From contig CAUYLG010051145.1 in assembly GCA_963573385.1 (NCBI GenBank), positions 27,621-91,620 of the forward strand: 64,000 nt of DNA, given 5' to 3'. The notes beneath the pieces were generated by a model that made no database searches, had not been told where the DNA came from, and was given only the letters and a program-made list of their open reading frames with translations. Shown here in pieces: positions 23,515 to 35,288 of this stretch. Positions within the stretch are counted from its first letter, which is position 1, and every line of letters starts with the position of its first letter. The translations under genes and the position numbers were made by a program. This DNA is from Cacajao melanocephalus. Lineage: Eukaryota > Chordata > Mammalia > Primates > Pitheciidae.

Positions 23515-23640
23515 TCTTTCAATAATTCAACAAAGGGATATTTTCTGAACATACCTTGTGTTTCAGATATTCTGCTCTGAAATCAGGAATGAATTTCATC
23601 CCTCTCCTAAGAATCTTCTAGCCTGGGATATGATGTAGGA
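23515..23640 (-). mobile_element. L2 LINE 3' fragment
   Basis: 'taattcaacaaagggatatt', 'ataccttgtgtttcagatat' and 'aagaatcttctagcctggga' follow the reverse L2 end. Confidence 0.5.
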
Positions 23641-23814
23641 AAGATACACATTATTATAGCACAAGACAAAATATGGTAAAGCCATCAGCAGGAACAAAAG
23701 GCAGGAAAACAATATATGCTTATGTTAGCACACCTAGCCAGCCCCACGTCTTGTTACCTGCTCATCCACTTCAGCCACTAGAGGTTTAGACACCTATTTT
23801 GTTTAGTTTTGGCA

Positions 23815-23930
23815 GGGGGTTGATTTTATTTAACTTTAATTTTAAGTTCAGAGTACATGTGCAGGTTTGTTATATAGGTAAACTTGTGTCATGGAGGTTT
23901 GTAGCAGAAAATATTTCATCATCCACCTTT
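23815..23930 (-). mobile_element. L1 LINE 3' tip
   Basis: 'ttaagttcagagtacatgtg', 'gcaggtttgttatataggta' and 'gtgtcatggaggtttgtagc' are the reverse complement of a primate L1 3' UTR, cut after about 115 bp. Confidence 0.85.
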
Positions 23931-24819
23931 AGGCCAGCCCAACGAGCCCTGTTCCCAGGTCTTGGGCTTAAGGGCCCAGCTCTGGCTTTCTTTTGGTTGT
24001 GCTCCTATGAACTGAGAAGGCTTGGGCCAAGGGCTGTGTCCATCCAGAACCAGTGTCTTCCTACCCACATCATCATGTTCTGGGTACTGGAGACACTAGG
24101 ATTCTCAGCATAAGTGACCCTGAATCTGTTTCCAGGTTCTTTCTTCTTTGAGTTTATTCTCTTAAAGTTAGAGAAGAACGCTGGGAATGTGCATGCATGA
24201 AGTGACCAAGGAATGCACATTACCCAAGGTTGGAGATGAAAGGCTCTGGTGTCTAAAGTCATGTGTTCTGTTCTCTGCAGTGCAGGCTGGAGCCAGAGGT
24301 GAGGATAGGGGGAGGGGAAGGTGGGCTGAGGAGTCTCAATTTGTCCTCTTGCTTCAGGCCCTGAAAGTGTCGAGGCAGATTTGGTTAGAACTGTTAATTT
24401 CCACCCTTTAGGAGAAAGTGCAGGGGAATTAGCTGCAGGCTGCAGGAAGGGCTGACCCAACATATTTGAGGAGAAAGTGTTGTGTGGTAAGTGTGGTTAA
24501 AGGTTTCCTTGTTTTCAAACATGCTTATTAAGTACATGTCACAGTAATTCCAGCCTTAGCCGTTTATTCCTAGGTTTAGAAATTAAATTTGTGTTAAAAT
24601 GTGAATAAGTATTAAAGGGTGAAAATACATCTTTATTATTCACCAGTAGCAATTAACATATTTGCATGCATTTATTTCATTAGCCAGTAACCTAGTGAAG
24701 CTCAGAGGAAAAGCCACAAGATTAGGAAAATTCACTCATGGTGAATTAATAAGTGTCTGGAAGAGTATCAGAATTCCCTGAGTCTGCTAAGCTTATAAGA
24801 TTCAGCACTCTAATTGTTC
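23931..24819. other. Unique sequence, locally GC-richer
   Basis: A minus-strand open frame of 152 codons (24005-24463) crosses this patch. Its product shows no family motif and the frame lacks splice-site or start context, so I do not call a gene. No repeat recognised. Confidence 0.45.
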
Positions 24820-24852
24820 ACCACCACCACTACTACCGTCACCACCATCAGA
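24820..24852. repeat. Imperfect (CAC)n run
   Basis: 'caccaccaccactactaccg' followed by 'tcaccaccatc'. Confidence 0.8.
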
Positions 24853-24859
24853 TCATCAA

Positions 24860-25105
24860 AATAATTAAATACCAGTAACTAATATTAAGCATTTGTTATG
24901 TGTCAGGCTCTGTCCTAAACACCTTCCATGAATCGTATCCTTCAGTCTTCATTGAACCTATGAAGTGGGTACTTTTATGACCACATCACACAAATGATAA
25001 AAAATGATGCACAGAGAATACAAATGATTTTCTCAAATCTCAGAGTTCCTACCTATGAAGGTAGCAAGCAGCATCAGGATTTGAATTCAGGTCTTCAGAC
25101 AGCTT
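24860..25105 (-). mobile_element. MIR SINE, near full length
   Basis: 'taagcatttgttatgtgtca', 'ggctctgtcctaaacacctt', 'tcattgaacctatgaagtgg' and 'catcaggatttgaattcagg' span most of the reverse MIR. Confidence 0.8.
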
Positions 25106-25745
25106 CTTCCCATTGACTTAAGTTTCCCACTTTATTTGCAAGTGTCTTTTGTCAGCCTGATTTACTGACTTATCCTTTATGTGTCTCCAGGGCATCCCAG
25201 GAATTTAAAGTGTAATGTTAGATCATCTTGTATATAATAATTAGTCTTTATTGCTCTTAGTATAATAATTGTCACATTCTTTACTCAGTGGCCACTTGAT
25301 ACCAGTCTAATTCTGGTCATTAAGAGGAAGAGGGGATTAAAAAATTCAAATTAATATGGGTCTATTGTGTTTATTTAGCTAACTACTGGGGTGATGAACT
25401 TAGATAAAATAATTACAAGGACAATTGTCTAAGAATTCTTACATCATTTAATTAAGTCTTTATTATCTTTTCAAATGTATGGTAAAATACAGAAATTTTA
25501 AAAGTAAAAAATATATGTAAAAATTGTAAAATATATTAACAGAGTAATTTGTTACTTTTTGTTTATATAAAAACAGTATTTGATAACTTTTATTGTGGTT
25601 AAAATTATCACATTCCTACAATATATATAGTCCACTTTAAATGGAATATATTATCTTTAAATTTTATTTATTTTTAAACAAATTTGCATTCAAATGAATG
25701 TTATCTTTTTTGAGAGCATGGAAATAAACATTAGTAACTCTAAAC
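25106..25745. other. Very AT-rich sequence, no recognised feature
   Basis: Long A/T runs between 25440 and 25700. No repeat that I can name confidently. Confidence 0.45.
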
Positions 25746-25970
25746 CAGGAGTTAGCAAACTACAGTCTGGAAGCCAACTCTGGCCCAGAGCCTGCTTTTA
25801 TAAATAAAGTTTTATTGGAAGATGACCAAGCTCATTTGTTTACATATTGTTTATGGCTGCTTTTGTACTATAATAGCAGAGTTGAATAGTTGTGATAGAG
25901 ACCTTATGGCATGCAAAGACTGAAATATTTATGATCTGTCCTTTGGGGAAAAATAGTTTGATGACCCCTG
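25746..25970 (+). mobile_element. Short hAT-type (MER family) DNA transposon with perfect 8-bp TSD
   Basis: Begins CAGGAGTTAGCAAACTAC and ends TGATGACCCCTG. Inside: 'ataaagttttattggaagat', 'gtttatggctgcttttgta', 'agcagagttgaatagttgtg', 'gatctgtcctttggggaaaa'. The 8-bp target duplication CTCTAAAC is identical at 25738-25745 and 25971-25978, the hallmark of hAT insertion. It belongs to the same family as 37246-37463. I do not assign a MER number. Confidence 0.88.
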
Positions 25971-25986
25971 CTCTAAACTATGTGTC

Positions 25987-26402
25987 TGTAGTAGACCACT
26001 TTTGCATTGCAATAAATGAATACCTGAGACTGGGTAATTTATAAAGAGAAGAGGTTTATTTTGGGTGAGAGTTCTGCAGGCTTTACAGGAAGCATGGTGC
26101 TGGCATGTGCACCTGGTTAAGGCCTCAGGAAGATTCCAGTCATGGTGGAAGCAAAGGGGGCCCTGTTGTATCACATGGTGAGAGCAGGAGCAAGAGAGAA
26201 CAGGGAGGTGCCACAGTCTTTTAAACAACCAGATCTCATGTGAACTCATAGAATGAGAACTCATTACCATGAGAACAGCACCAAGCTATTTATGAGGCAC
26301 CTGCACCCATGATCCAAACATTTCCCACCGGGATCCACCTCCAACATTGGGGGTCACATTTCAACATGAGATTTGAGGGGGACAAACATCCAAGATATAT
26401 CA
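25987..26402 (-). mobile_element. Solo MST-type LTR (ERVL-MaLR) with perfect TSD
   Basis: The reverse complement starts TGATATATCTTGGATGTTTG and ends at TACTACA. Inside: 'gagactgggtaatttataaa', 'ggctttacaggaagcatggt', 'caaccagatctcatgtgaac'. The 5-bp target duplication GTGTC is identical at 25982-25986 and 26403-26407. It lies 9 bases beyond the duplication of the hAT element. Same family as 622-983. Confidence 0.9.
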
Positions 26403-26407
26403 GTGTC

Positions 26408-27235
26408 AGAACTAAAATACTGGTTGGCACACATTCCAGTACTACCCTAGAGTCCCCTAACATTTGAGACTTTCCAAATGGATAAAAACAAAGTCGTGTC
26501 AAAATAATTTTTAGACTCTAAAATGTTCAGCCCAACAAACATGTTTTGTTTTATCGCTACCTGAATTTTAAAAACATTACAACATCAAGGTGAGGTTATC
26601 TCAGTCCTATGACTGCTCTTAAAGCAAAAAATAGGTTTATCAAAATCAACCAAAGTGAAAGAGATGGAAAACAACGAAAACCATAGAAGGTATTATGATA
26701 AAACACAAAATCAAGTATTTACTTTCTTTAATCTAAAGCAGAATTAAAATGGGAGAAGATAAATACCAAATTTCATGTGAGAAATACATATTTTCTTCTA
26801 GGTAAACTTATTTAAAAAATACAGTCACACTTTTCCCACTAACAGAGATCATCTGCAGAGGCTTGTCTCTATGTCTCTATTAAGGGGATACAGTGATGTT
26901 TTCCTACCTGGATTAGATTGTTCAATAATTTCTTTGCAAGAGATTGACTTTCTCTTACATTTCAGCTGCCTTCTATGTAAACCAGTCCTAATCTACCTGG
27001 TATTCACAGATTAATCCCTTAAAGCCTTGTGGATGGGATATGTCAGAAACTAATGTTGGCTTGAGAGACAGCCTGCTGGAGGGAATGCAAGTGTTGCTTG
27101 GTAAATTTGGTGGGCCTAATTCAGCCACCATTTTTAATATCTAATACCTTATTCCCAGGTATGCCCACCTAAAAGAAATTTTAAAATACCAAAAGAAAAC
27201 CATTGCTTCTATCTTTCACACACAAAAATCACATG
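26408..27235. other. No recognised feature
   Basis: AT-rich unique-looking sequence. Confidence 0.45.
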
Positions 27236-27451
27236 GTGATAAACACAAAAGCAGATTTCAAAAATGTTGCTGGAACAATTTGGAATTCATATGCAAAAAA
27301 AGAAGGAAAGAAACCAGAAACAAATACTCTAGCCATAGTTCACATGATAAACAAAGATTAACTTGAAATTGACTAAATGTAAAATAAAAACTATGAAACT
27401 TGTAGGAAAGTGCTAAGTGGAACACTGAACAATGATGAAAATGATCAATGG

Positions 27452-27612
27452 CTGTTCTGTCCAATACAGTAGCCACTAGCCAAAGAGGCTATTGAACTCT
27501 TGAAATGTGGTTGGTATAACTGAGGAACTAAAGTTTTAATTTAATTTAATTTTAATTAATTTAAATTTAAGACACCATATGTGACTGGTGACTGTTGTGT
27601 TGGACATCAGAG
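27452..27612. mobile_element. Small palindromic MITE-like DNA element
   Basis: The left end CTGTTCTGTCCAATACAGTA and the right end read in reverse, CTCTGATGTCCAACACAACA, are similar over about 30 bases, so it has long inverted termini. The centre is AT-only ('aatttaatttaattttaatt'). The shape matches non-autonomous DNA transposons of mammals. Subfamily not named. It sits inside an L1M. Confidence 0.7.
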
Positions 27613-28189
27613 TTTTAGAAGAAATTATAGGAATACGTATTTGTAACTTGGGTTAGGCAAAGATTTCTTACGGTAAAAAAGCACAAACAATGAAAGACAA
27701 AAGATAAATTAAACTTTATCAGTACAAAAATTTTATGCTTTATAAAAGACACTGTTAAGAAAATGAAAAGACAAGTTACTGAAGTGGGAGAAAATGCTTA
27801 CAATGAAATATCTGATAAAGGGCTTGTATTCAGAATATACAAAACATTCTCAGAATGCAATACTAAGAAAACAAAATGGGCAAATTATTTGAACAGAAAC
27901 TTCAATTTAAAAATATATAGAAAAGGCAAATACATACAAGAAAATGTGTTCAACATCATTAGTCATTAGGGAAACTCAAATTAAAACTGCAAGATATAAC
28001 ATATATCTAAAAGAATGGCTAAAATAAAGGGGGAAAAGCCTAAACAATGTTGAATGCTGGCTAGTATGTGGGGCAGCTGAAAGCCTCATACATTGCTGGT
28101 GGGAATGCAAAGTGTCAAAACACCTTTGAAAGACAGTTTGGCAGTTTCTTATGAAGTAAAATACACATTTACCATATTACTAGCATTGT

Positions 28190-28390
28190 GTTGCAGCCAA
28201 AGATGACCAGTTCATGGGAGCCAATCATGCACATCTATTTCTCTCTGCACATTCAGTGATGCCATGTTGGGAGATTGAAATGGGTTAGAGTGGGAGTATT
28301 TACACTGCTGCAGAAATTGGCAAATGCTACAAATCAGACACCTTTTCAGGGAAAGGGGAAGAATCAATTATTAAATGTTTACCAGTAAAG
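28190..28390. mobile_element. Unassigned ~200-bp insert within L1M
   Basis: The L1 alignment breaks after 'ttaccatattactagca' and resumes at 'ccatgtggtccaacaattct'. In between is a segment with 'gaaattggcaaatgctacaa' and 'attattaaatgtttaccag' that reminds me of old mammalian DNA transposons. I cannot name it. Confidence 0.45.
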
Positions 28391-28610
28391 CAATCCATGT
28401 GGTCCAACAATTCTAGTCCTAGTGAAATGAAAATATATTCATCAAGATACATGTACATTAATGTTAATCATAGTTTTATTCATACTTGCTCCAAACTGGT
28501 AACAACCAAAATGTCTATGAACTGGTGAATGGATAAACAAATTATATTACATTTATAAATGAAATATTACTCAGCAACAAAACATAATGAATTACTGATA
28601 TATGTAAGAG

Positions 28611-30599
28611 CAGACACTCTCTTTCCTTTAAAATAGAAGTACAAACATGAATGAAACTAAATATTTTTTTGGGACCTGGATCTACAATATTTTCTTCTAA
28701 TGTTACAAATTGTCACAATTGTTTGGACATCAAAGGTACTTCTAAACTGCTAAGTAAGCTATAGTAGCTATTACTTCATCAAATGTATTTCAGAGATATG
28801 TCATATCTTTTATGAGACTAAAGAGCTTAGAATTCTCCCTCTCAATTAAGTTTCCAGGAGTGGCTGGATTTAATATGGTTTCTGATACTCTGACATAGCA
28901 CCAATTAACAGAGTTTAGTTTTAAATCCAAATTCAAAGAGCAAATGTCTTTTAGCACATAATTTAATGTCTATTCCAATTTACCACTTGTGTTTTTATTG
29001 ATTTTACAGAGGCCCTGGGATGGTTCTGCCCTAGTCATTAAGGTACTAATTCTGTTAAATACTTGTTAAGAACTAAATTACCTACTCATGCCAAACCCTG
29101 GTGAGTCAATGCTATAATGTATGGATGAGGAAGTGCAGAAAATGACAGGCTGGTGGGATTTTTTTTCTAATCATATTATGTTCTAATATTTCTGGTCAGG
29201 TTGTTAAAGGATTTTCTGAAAATCGCCTTTTACAGAAGTCACTGTTCACCTTTCATTATTGTATAATTTTATGAGGTAGATGTGTCAAATGGTATAAGAT
29301 AGCTTATTATTTCTATCCTCTGAAGTGTTTATTTCAGGTCAAAAAATGTAGAAACTTGTTAGACAAGAGTTGTGAGAGCTGCTTTTGAATGCAGTAAATC
29401 AGTTGAACTGAATTGTATCAAATATTATTTTTCTAATGCAAGGTCCCAAGACAAAAACAAAAACAAAAATGTTTGTTTACATAAATTAACTTTTCTTTCT
29501 GTAATGTCCAATGTAATAAAGCCAAGATAAGATAGTAGGAAAGATATTTTATTTGAAGGTGTGTGTGTGTGTAGTAAAGAATTAAGCACTATGATACACT
29601 GTAGCCACTGGCTACTGAGCCTACAGTATTAGACTTGGGATTCCACAACATTTGTTGGTGAGTGCCCTGGGATTAAGTTTCCTGGAAATCATTGCCAAAC
29701 TAGAAATGAACAAATTAATCTAGATAGCATAAAACTTGACAAGCACATTAGTAATTTTTAACACCCTGAGAATACTGTCATTGCTGATTAGATGAAGGTA
29801 TAAAAATATACCTAAATGAAATGTTCAAAACAAAATAGAATATGATTTTTAAAATTTCTGAGTAGCTTAATTAGTTTTTTGTTATTATAAAAACATAATA
29901 TGTAAATGAAATACTAAAACAAAACAGAGGTCTAGAAGTGGAAAATAATAGTCTTTACCCAATCCCATTTCACTCTGTAGAGGTGACTTATATGTATGCG
30001 TGTATAGAAAAAGCTATGTCACATTGTACATCTACTTCTATACATTTTACTCAATTGTGAATTTATCATTAACTTCTTCCATGAAAATGCCTACAGATCT
30101 TCCTCAAGGCTGCATGTAGTTAAGCTCTAAATGTACCTAGCTGAAGCCCTGTTAATAAATATTTAGAGTTTTAAGTTTTTCTCTATTATGGTGCACATTG
30201 TTGACTCACTTATTTGCTTGCTTCTATGACAGTCCCTTTGGATAGATTAGAGCAGATTTTGGTGTTGAAAAAAAATATTTTCTTGAGAAGGAAATTGGGT
30301 GATATCAAATTGGAGATTTGGAGTGAAGTATAGAAAGGAAGAAAATTAGATTGCTATAGGAAGGCTGAATTAATCAGGCTATGACCAGATTAGTGATTTA
30401 TGTGTAATATCTGGTGCTGTGTGTTCTCTATTTCAGCAGTGTGGCATCATTGTGCCACATACTTTCATCTGTTATCTCTTTATATTGACTTGATTTTTTT
30501 AATCAATTATGCCATTTTCAGGCATACTTCTTTATATTGGAAAAAAATAGATATTTTCAAGTTATCTTTGACTGACATTTGTTGCATGGAATAAAAAGA
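28611..30599. other. No recognised feature
   Basis: Two kilobases of AT-rich sequence without a repeat that I can name, apart from a short (GT)7 at 29559-29573 and an A-rich acaaa run near 29453-29472. Confidence 0.45.
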
Positions 30600-31025
30600 A
30601 TAGTATCAAAGTGGCAAATGCTATGAATAAAATTAAATAGAGTAATGCACAAGAGCATTGCTAAAGGAGGAAGACTTTAGCTGAAACAAAAAGTGAAGGC
30701 CTCTTAGAAGAGGCAATATTCAAGGAGAAACTACATGACTAAGAGGAGGCTGTCATGCGATTTACTAAGAAAATTGTTGTTTTTCAGATAAAGGAAACTA
30801 CGAGTACAAAGAAACTAAGGGACTAATATGGATTATTCATAGAAAAAAATTATTCCAGTATATCTAGAGAGAATGGTAGAGGTCAAACCATGAAATGCCT
30901 TGAGTACCAGAATAAGAAGTTTGGTGTTAGAAAAACAAAGTACTTCAAGTTCAGTCGGAAGCTATTGGAGACTTTTAAACTGCAGAGCATCATAATATGA
31001 TTGATGTGATTATGTGGTTGATTTT
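30600..31025 (-). mobile_element. L2 LINE, left part, split by L1
   Basis: 'gtgaaggcctcttagaagag', 'gaaatgccttgagtaccaga', 'gaagctattggagactttta' and 'aatatgattgatgtgattat' follow the minus-strand L2. It resumes at 31602. Confidence 0.65.
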
Positions 31026-31601
31026 GGTTTTATAATTTTTCTTTTTTTCTTCAACTTTTAGAATATATGTGCAGGATGTGCACGTTTGCTACATAGGTAA
31101 ATTTGTGCCATGGCGGTTTGCTGTACAGATCCACCCATCACCTTGTATTAAGCCCAGCATCCATTAGCTATTCTTTGTGATGCTCTTCCCCAGTGTGTAC
31201 TGTTCCTCCTACCACGTGTCCATGTGTTCTCATGGTTCAGTTTCCATTTAAGTGAGAACATACGGTATTTGTTTCTCTGCTCCTGTGTTAGTTTGCTGAG
31301 GATAATGGCTTCCAGTTCCATCAGTGTCACTGTAAAATCATGGTCTTGTTTCTTCTTATGGACGCATAATATTCCATGGTGCATATGTACCACATTTTCT
31401 TTATTCAGTCTATCGTTGATGGGCATTTGGGTTGATTCTATATTTTTGCGATTGTGAATAGTGCTGCAATGAACATATGCATCCATGTGTCTTTATAAGA
31501 GAATGATTTATATTAATTCCTTGGGGTGTATATATATCTATACTCAGTAATGGAATTGCTGGGTCAAGTGGTATTTCTGCCTCTAGGTATTTGAGGAATT
31601 G
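31026..31601 (-). mobile_element. L1 LINE 3' end (L1PA-like), 5'-truncated
   Basis: Reverse L1 3' UTR plus the end of ORF2: 'gtgcaggatgtgcacgtttg', 'cgtgtccatgtgttctcatg', 'cataatattccatggtgcat', 'ggaattgctgggtcaagtgg'. Target duplication tatgtggttgatttt (31011-31025) / tatgtggctaatttt (31602-31616), 13 of 15 matching. Inserted into an L2. Inactive. Confidence 0.92.
31148..31486 (-). pseudogene. L1 ORF2p C-terminal remnant
   Basis: The minus-strand frame retains the L1 ORF2 carboxy region. MPINDRLNKENVVH, HHGIL and later ELEAIILSKLTQEQ are readable and end in YRMFSL. It runs past the usual stop into the 3' UTR because the stop has mutated. This is a fragment of the reverse-transcriptase polypeptide's tail, without the catalytic or endonuclease domains, so it is not expected to be functional. 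Confidence 0.85.
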
Positions 31602-31790
31602 TATGTGGCTAATTTTAAACATTTGTTTAGTGAATGGACTAAGAAAGTTAAGGGTGGAAACAAGGAGGCAATGTAGGACAATATTTAGGCCACACATTGC
31701 AGATTGAGAGTCATTATGGATTAAGGTTGTATTCTGGAGGTAAGACCAGTAGGACTTGGTGATGAATCGAATGTACAATGTGATAGAAAG
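31602..31790 (-). mobile_element. L2 LINE, right part
   Basis: 'agtgaatggactaagaaagt', 'aaacaaggaggcaatgtagg' and 'tattctggaggtaagaccag' continue the L2 interrupted at 31025. Confidence 0.55.
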
Positions 31791-32269
31791 AAATTAACTA
31801 TGGTTATCTTCCAATCTAAAAGAGGCAGCTCTTTGGCATGAAAGTAATTTTGACAGCTTACAGTGCTTCAGAAATGAAAAAAGTTGGAGTCCAGAGCCTA
31901 CCGGGGGGGGTTCTACTATAAACCCTTTCTGCTTTGGTCTGGGATCCTGAAAGGTGGGTGGTGCCCAGGAACGAGGATGAACCAAAGGTAAAGCAGACAT
32001 CACAAAGTCTTCATCACAGTAAGAGTTGTTTGAATGCCCTCCTCCTCCCAAATCTCAATCTCTAACACTAAAATTAATGTGATCCTGAGCTGCTAGGGCA
32101 CAGCTGCTAAGCTGAAACAAAATGATCATCCTTCCTGTAGAAATATAGGCTATCACTATGGATCAAATTATTTCTACAAACAATGTTTAAAATAAAATTT
32201 CCAAAGTATAATCAAAGATTGCCAGGTATAATGTGCTGCTATTTCCTAGACCACATTTTGGGGAGGTAG
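31791..32269. other. No recognised feature
   Basis: Unique-looking sequence with a G8 run at 31903-31910. Confidence 0.45.
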
Positions 32270-32814
32270 GATCTACTACTAGCTGACTTTTCAACTGAAA
32301 TAATGGAAGCCAGAAAAACAATGAGATGATATTTTCAATGTTTCAAAAGAAAGGAAGCTGCCAATTATGAATTCTGTGGCCAATCAAAATAGCCCTCAAA
32401 AAGGAAGGTAAAATAAAGATATATATAGATGAAGAGTGAGTGATTTTTGTCCATAATCCCCAAACTAAAAACTAAAGAAAGATCTTACAAAGAGAAGAAG
32501 AATGTTCCCAGAGACAAACTTAAAAAAGTAAGAAAGGATTAAGAGTAAAATGGTAAATTGATTATAAATATAAATGACATAGGCAGAATTAAAATATATA
32601 ATAATCATAGCATAAACCTCAGATAGGGATTAATTGTGCAAAAGTGTTCTAAGTTCCTTGAAATTGTGGGGAAGAGGGTAAAAATAAAAAAAACGAATCG
32701 GCTTTAGATTATGCCAAGTTAAGAGAACATGTTTTAATCTTTAGGATAGCAAATGAAATAATTTCAAAAAGTGTATTATAATTATTAAAAAGAATGGTAT
32801 AAATAAATAATCCA

Positions 32815-32868
32815 TCACACACACACACAGACACACACACACATACACGAGAGAGAGAGAAAAAAAAT
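32815..32868. repeat. (CA)n(GA)n(A)n microsatellite
   Basis: CA repeats with one GA break, then five GA units and eight A. Inside the L1M. Confidence 0.92.
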
Positions 32869-33004
32869 GTAGGGCAGGAAGAATTCTTAGTTGATAACTT
32901 AGAGACAAATACATTAATAATTGTGTTAAATGCCCTAATTAAAAGCCAGTTATTTTACAGATAGTTATTTCACTAAAAGAATATGAAAAGATACTTATAA
33001 AACC

Positions 33005-33255
33005 ATTAACTGTTGGTGATCAACATCTGTTGCCTATTGTTAGGAGTAGAAGTTCAAGCACTTCTGTCTATTGCATCTTAGTATTAGAGTCGCTAAGGAA
33101 AACAACACAGTCAAGCACTGGATGAAAAAAAATGCTTTACTCACAAACAGAAGAGACAAAGCAAGGCAAGCTTTAACAGTGGGAATCTGTTTCCTGTGGT
33201 CAGTGGGCCTCTCCCAACAAAACTCAAAAAGGAATTACAGGACAGTAATATTATA
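33005..33255. other. Unassigned segment within L1M, possibly LTR-derived
   Basis: Does not read as L1. On the minus strand it contains 'tgtttgtgagtaaagcattt', which looks like the polyadenylation region of an LTR, but no terminal TG...CA pair or duplication is evident. Could instead be a poorly preserved L1 part. Confidence 0.3.
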
Positions 33256-34598
33256 GGGCTGTCTAATTCATGAGTATAGATGTAGAAATTCTAAACAAAT
33301 AATTACCAAATTGAATTCAGCTATGCATCGTGGTGAATGAGCTTATTCAGAAATTCAAAGTTGCTTAATGTTGCTTGATTTTTAAGTGTAATGTGCCACA
33401 TTAATGGAATAAGAAAAAAAATCATTTCAATTAATGCAGAAAAGGTGTTTGATAAAATTATTTGAGTTTAAAAGCTCTTATTTTTTAATGTTATATCCTT
33501 GACCCTAGATAGTTCAGTAATGCAAGAAAAAAACAAGGATTGGCAATGAAGAAATGACACATTCATGGTTGGCAGATGTTAAAATAATTAATAGGTGACA
33601 TTAGCAAGGTTGCTGAATAGGTAAATATAAAAATCAATTAAATTCCTATATGCCAGAAATAAACAGAAAAAGATGAATTTTTAAAATACCATTTATAATA
33701 TTATCAAAATAACCAAATACTAAGAATACAATTATTAAAAATATAGAATGTTCATATCAATAAAATGATAAAACATTAAAGAAATTAAAAAGTCCTAAAT
33801 AGAAAAATATATGATATTCATAGACTGGAAGAGATTTAATCCTACAGCTATCAATTATCCTCAAATTAATTTTTTAGATTACTCTTTATACTAAATCTTG
33901 GGTGTCAATATCTTGATAGGTAGTATTTTAGAAATTGATGAGCTGATTCTAAAATTTATATGGAAATACAAAGCCCTATTAATAATAAAGGCCCTCTTGA
34001 AAATCAACAATAAGCTAAAAGCAATTTTTCTACCATATCCCAAGATTTATTTGAACACTACAGTAACCAAGGCAGTGTTCTATTATCATGAGTATAGACA
34101 AAGATTGCTGTAGAACAGAATGGATTTCTGCAGTGGACGTGTATACATAAGGACATGTGATTCAAGAGAAATGTGGTGCTGCATGGAAAATAATGGTCTT
34201 TTCCATAAATAATGCTAGGAAAATTGGAAATCCATATGGAAAAAGCAAACTTCACACCTGACTCAGACCATATACAAAAATCAAATCCAGGTGAATTGAA
34301 TACTTACATGTAAAAGATAATACAGTAAATGATTGAAAATAAAATATGGGAGAATATAAGCTTGGATAGAGGAAGATTTTAAGAAATAGGACTCATAATA
34401 CTATTCATTAATATGAATATCAATACATTTAGGTACATTAAAACCTCTGTTCATTAAATGACTTTATAAAGAAAATAAAAAGGTTCTCACAGTGTGGAAG
34501 AAGGAATATGAAATGCAAATAATCATCAAAAGACTTGCATAAAGACTCTATACAAGATTTCTACCAGGTATTAAGAAAAACAGACACTCAATAAAAAG

Positions 34599-35288
<690 letters not shown>

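Larger units (their letters stand above)
27240..28610 (+). mobile_element. Old L1 (L1M) ORF2 3' region, with two insertions
   Basis: Plus-strand L1 ORF2: 'gggttaggcaaagatttctt', 'tgataaagggcttgtattca', 'catcattagtcattagggaa', 'acattgctggtgggaatgca', 'tatgaactggtgaatggata'. It is interrupted at 27452-27612 by a small palindromic element and at 28190-28390 by an unassigned insert. Heavily mutated and inactive. The 27240 edge is uncertain. Confidence 0.8.
32270..34598 (+). mobile_element. Old L1 (L1M), 5' and middle part
   Basis: 'gaaataatggaagccagaaa' and 'ccctcaaaaaggaaggtaaa' begin it. 'aatgcagaaaaggtgtttga', 'cataaatatgaaa'-type ORF2 text and 'caagattgctgtagaacaga' follow. Several internal deletions are needed to align it. 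The stretch 33005-33255 does not fit. It continues past an MLT1 LTR at 35289. The open frame 33898-34113 is an ORF2 fragment. Confidence 0.75.

Noticed and set aside
24282..24299. Possible 18-base micro-exon between CTCTGCAG and GTGAGG
   Set aside because: Both splice motifs are present, but such pairs are common by chance and nothing links it to other exons.
24005..24463. Longest open frame (152 codons, minus strand)
   Set aside because: No recognisable motif, no good start context or splice partners, and length is within chance for a locally GC-richer patch.
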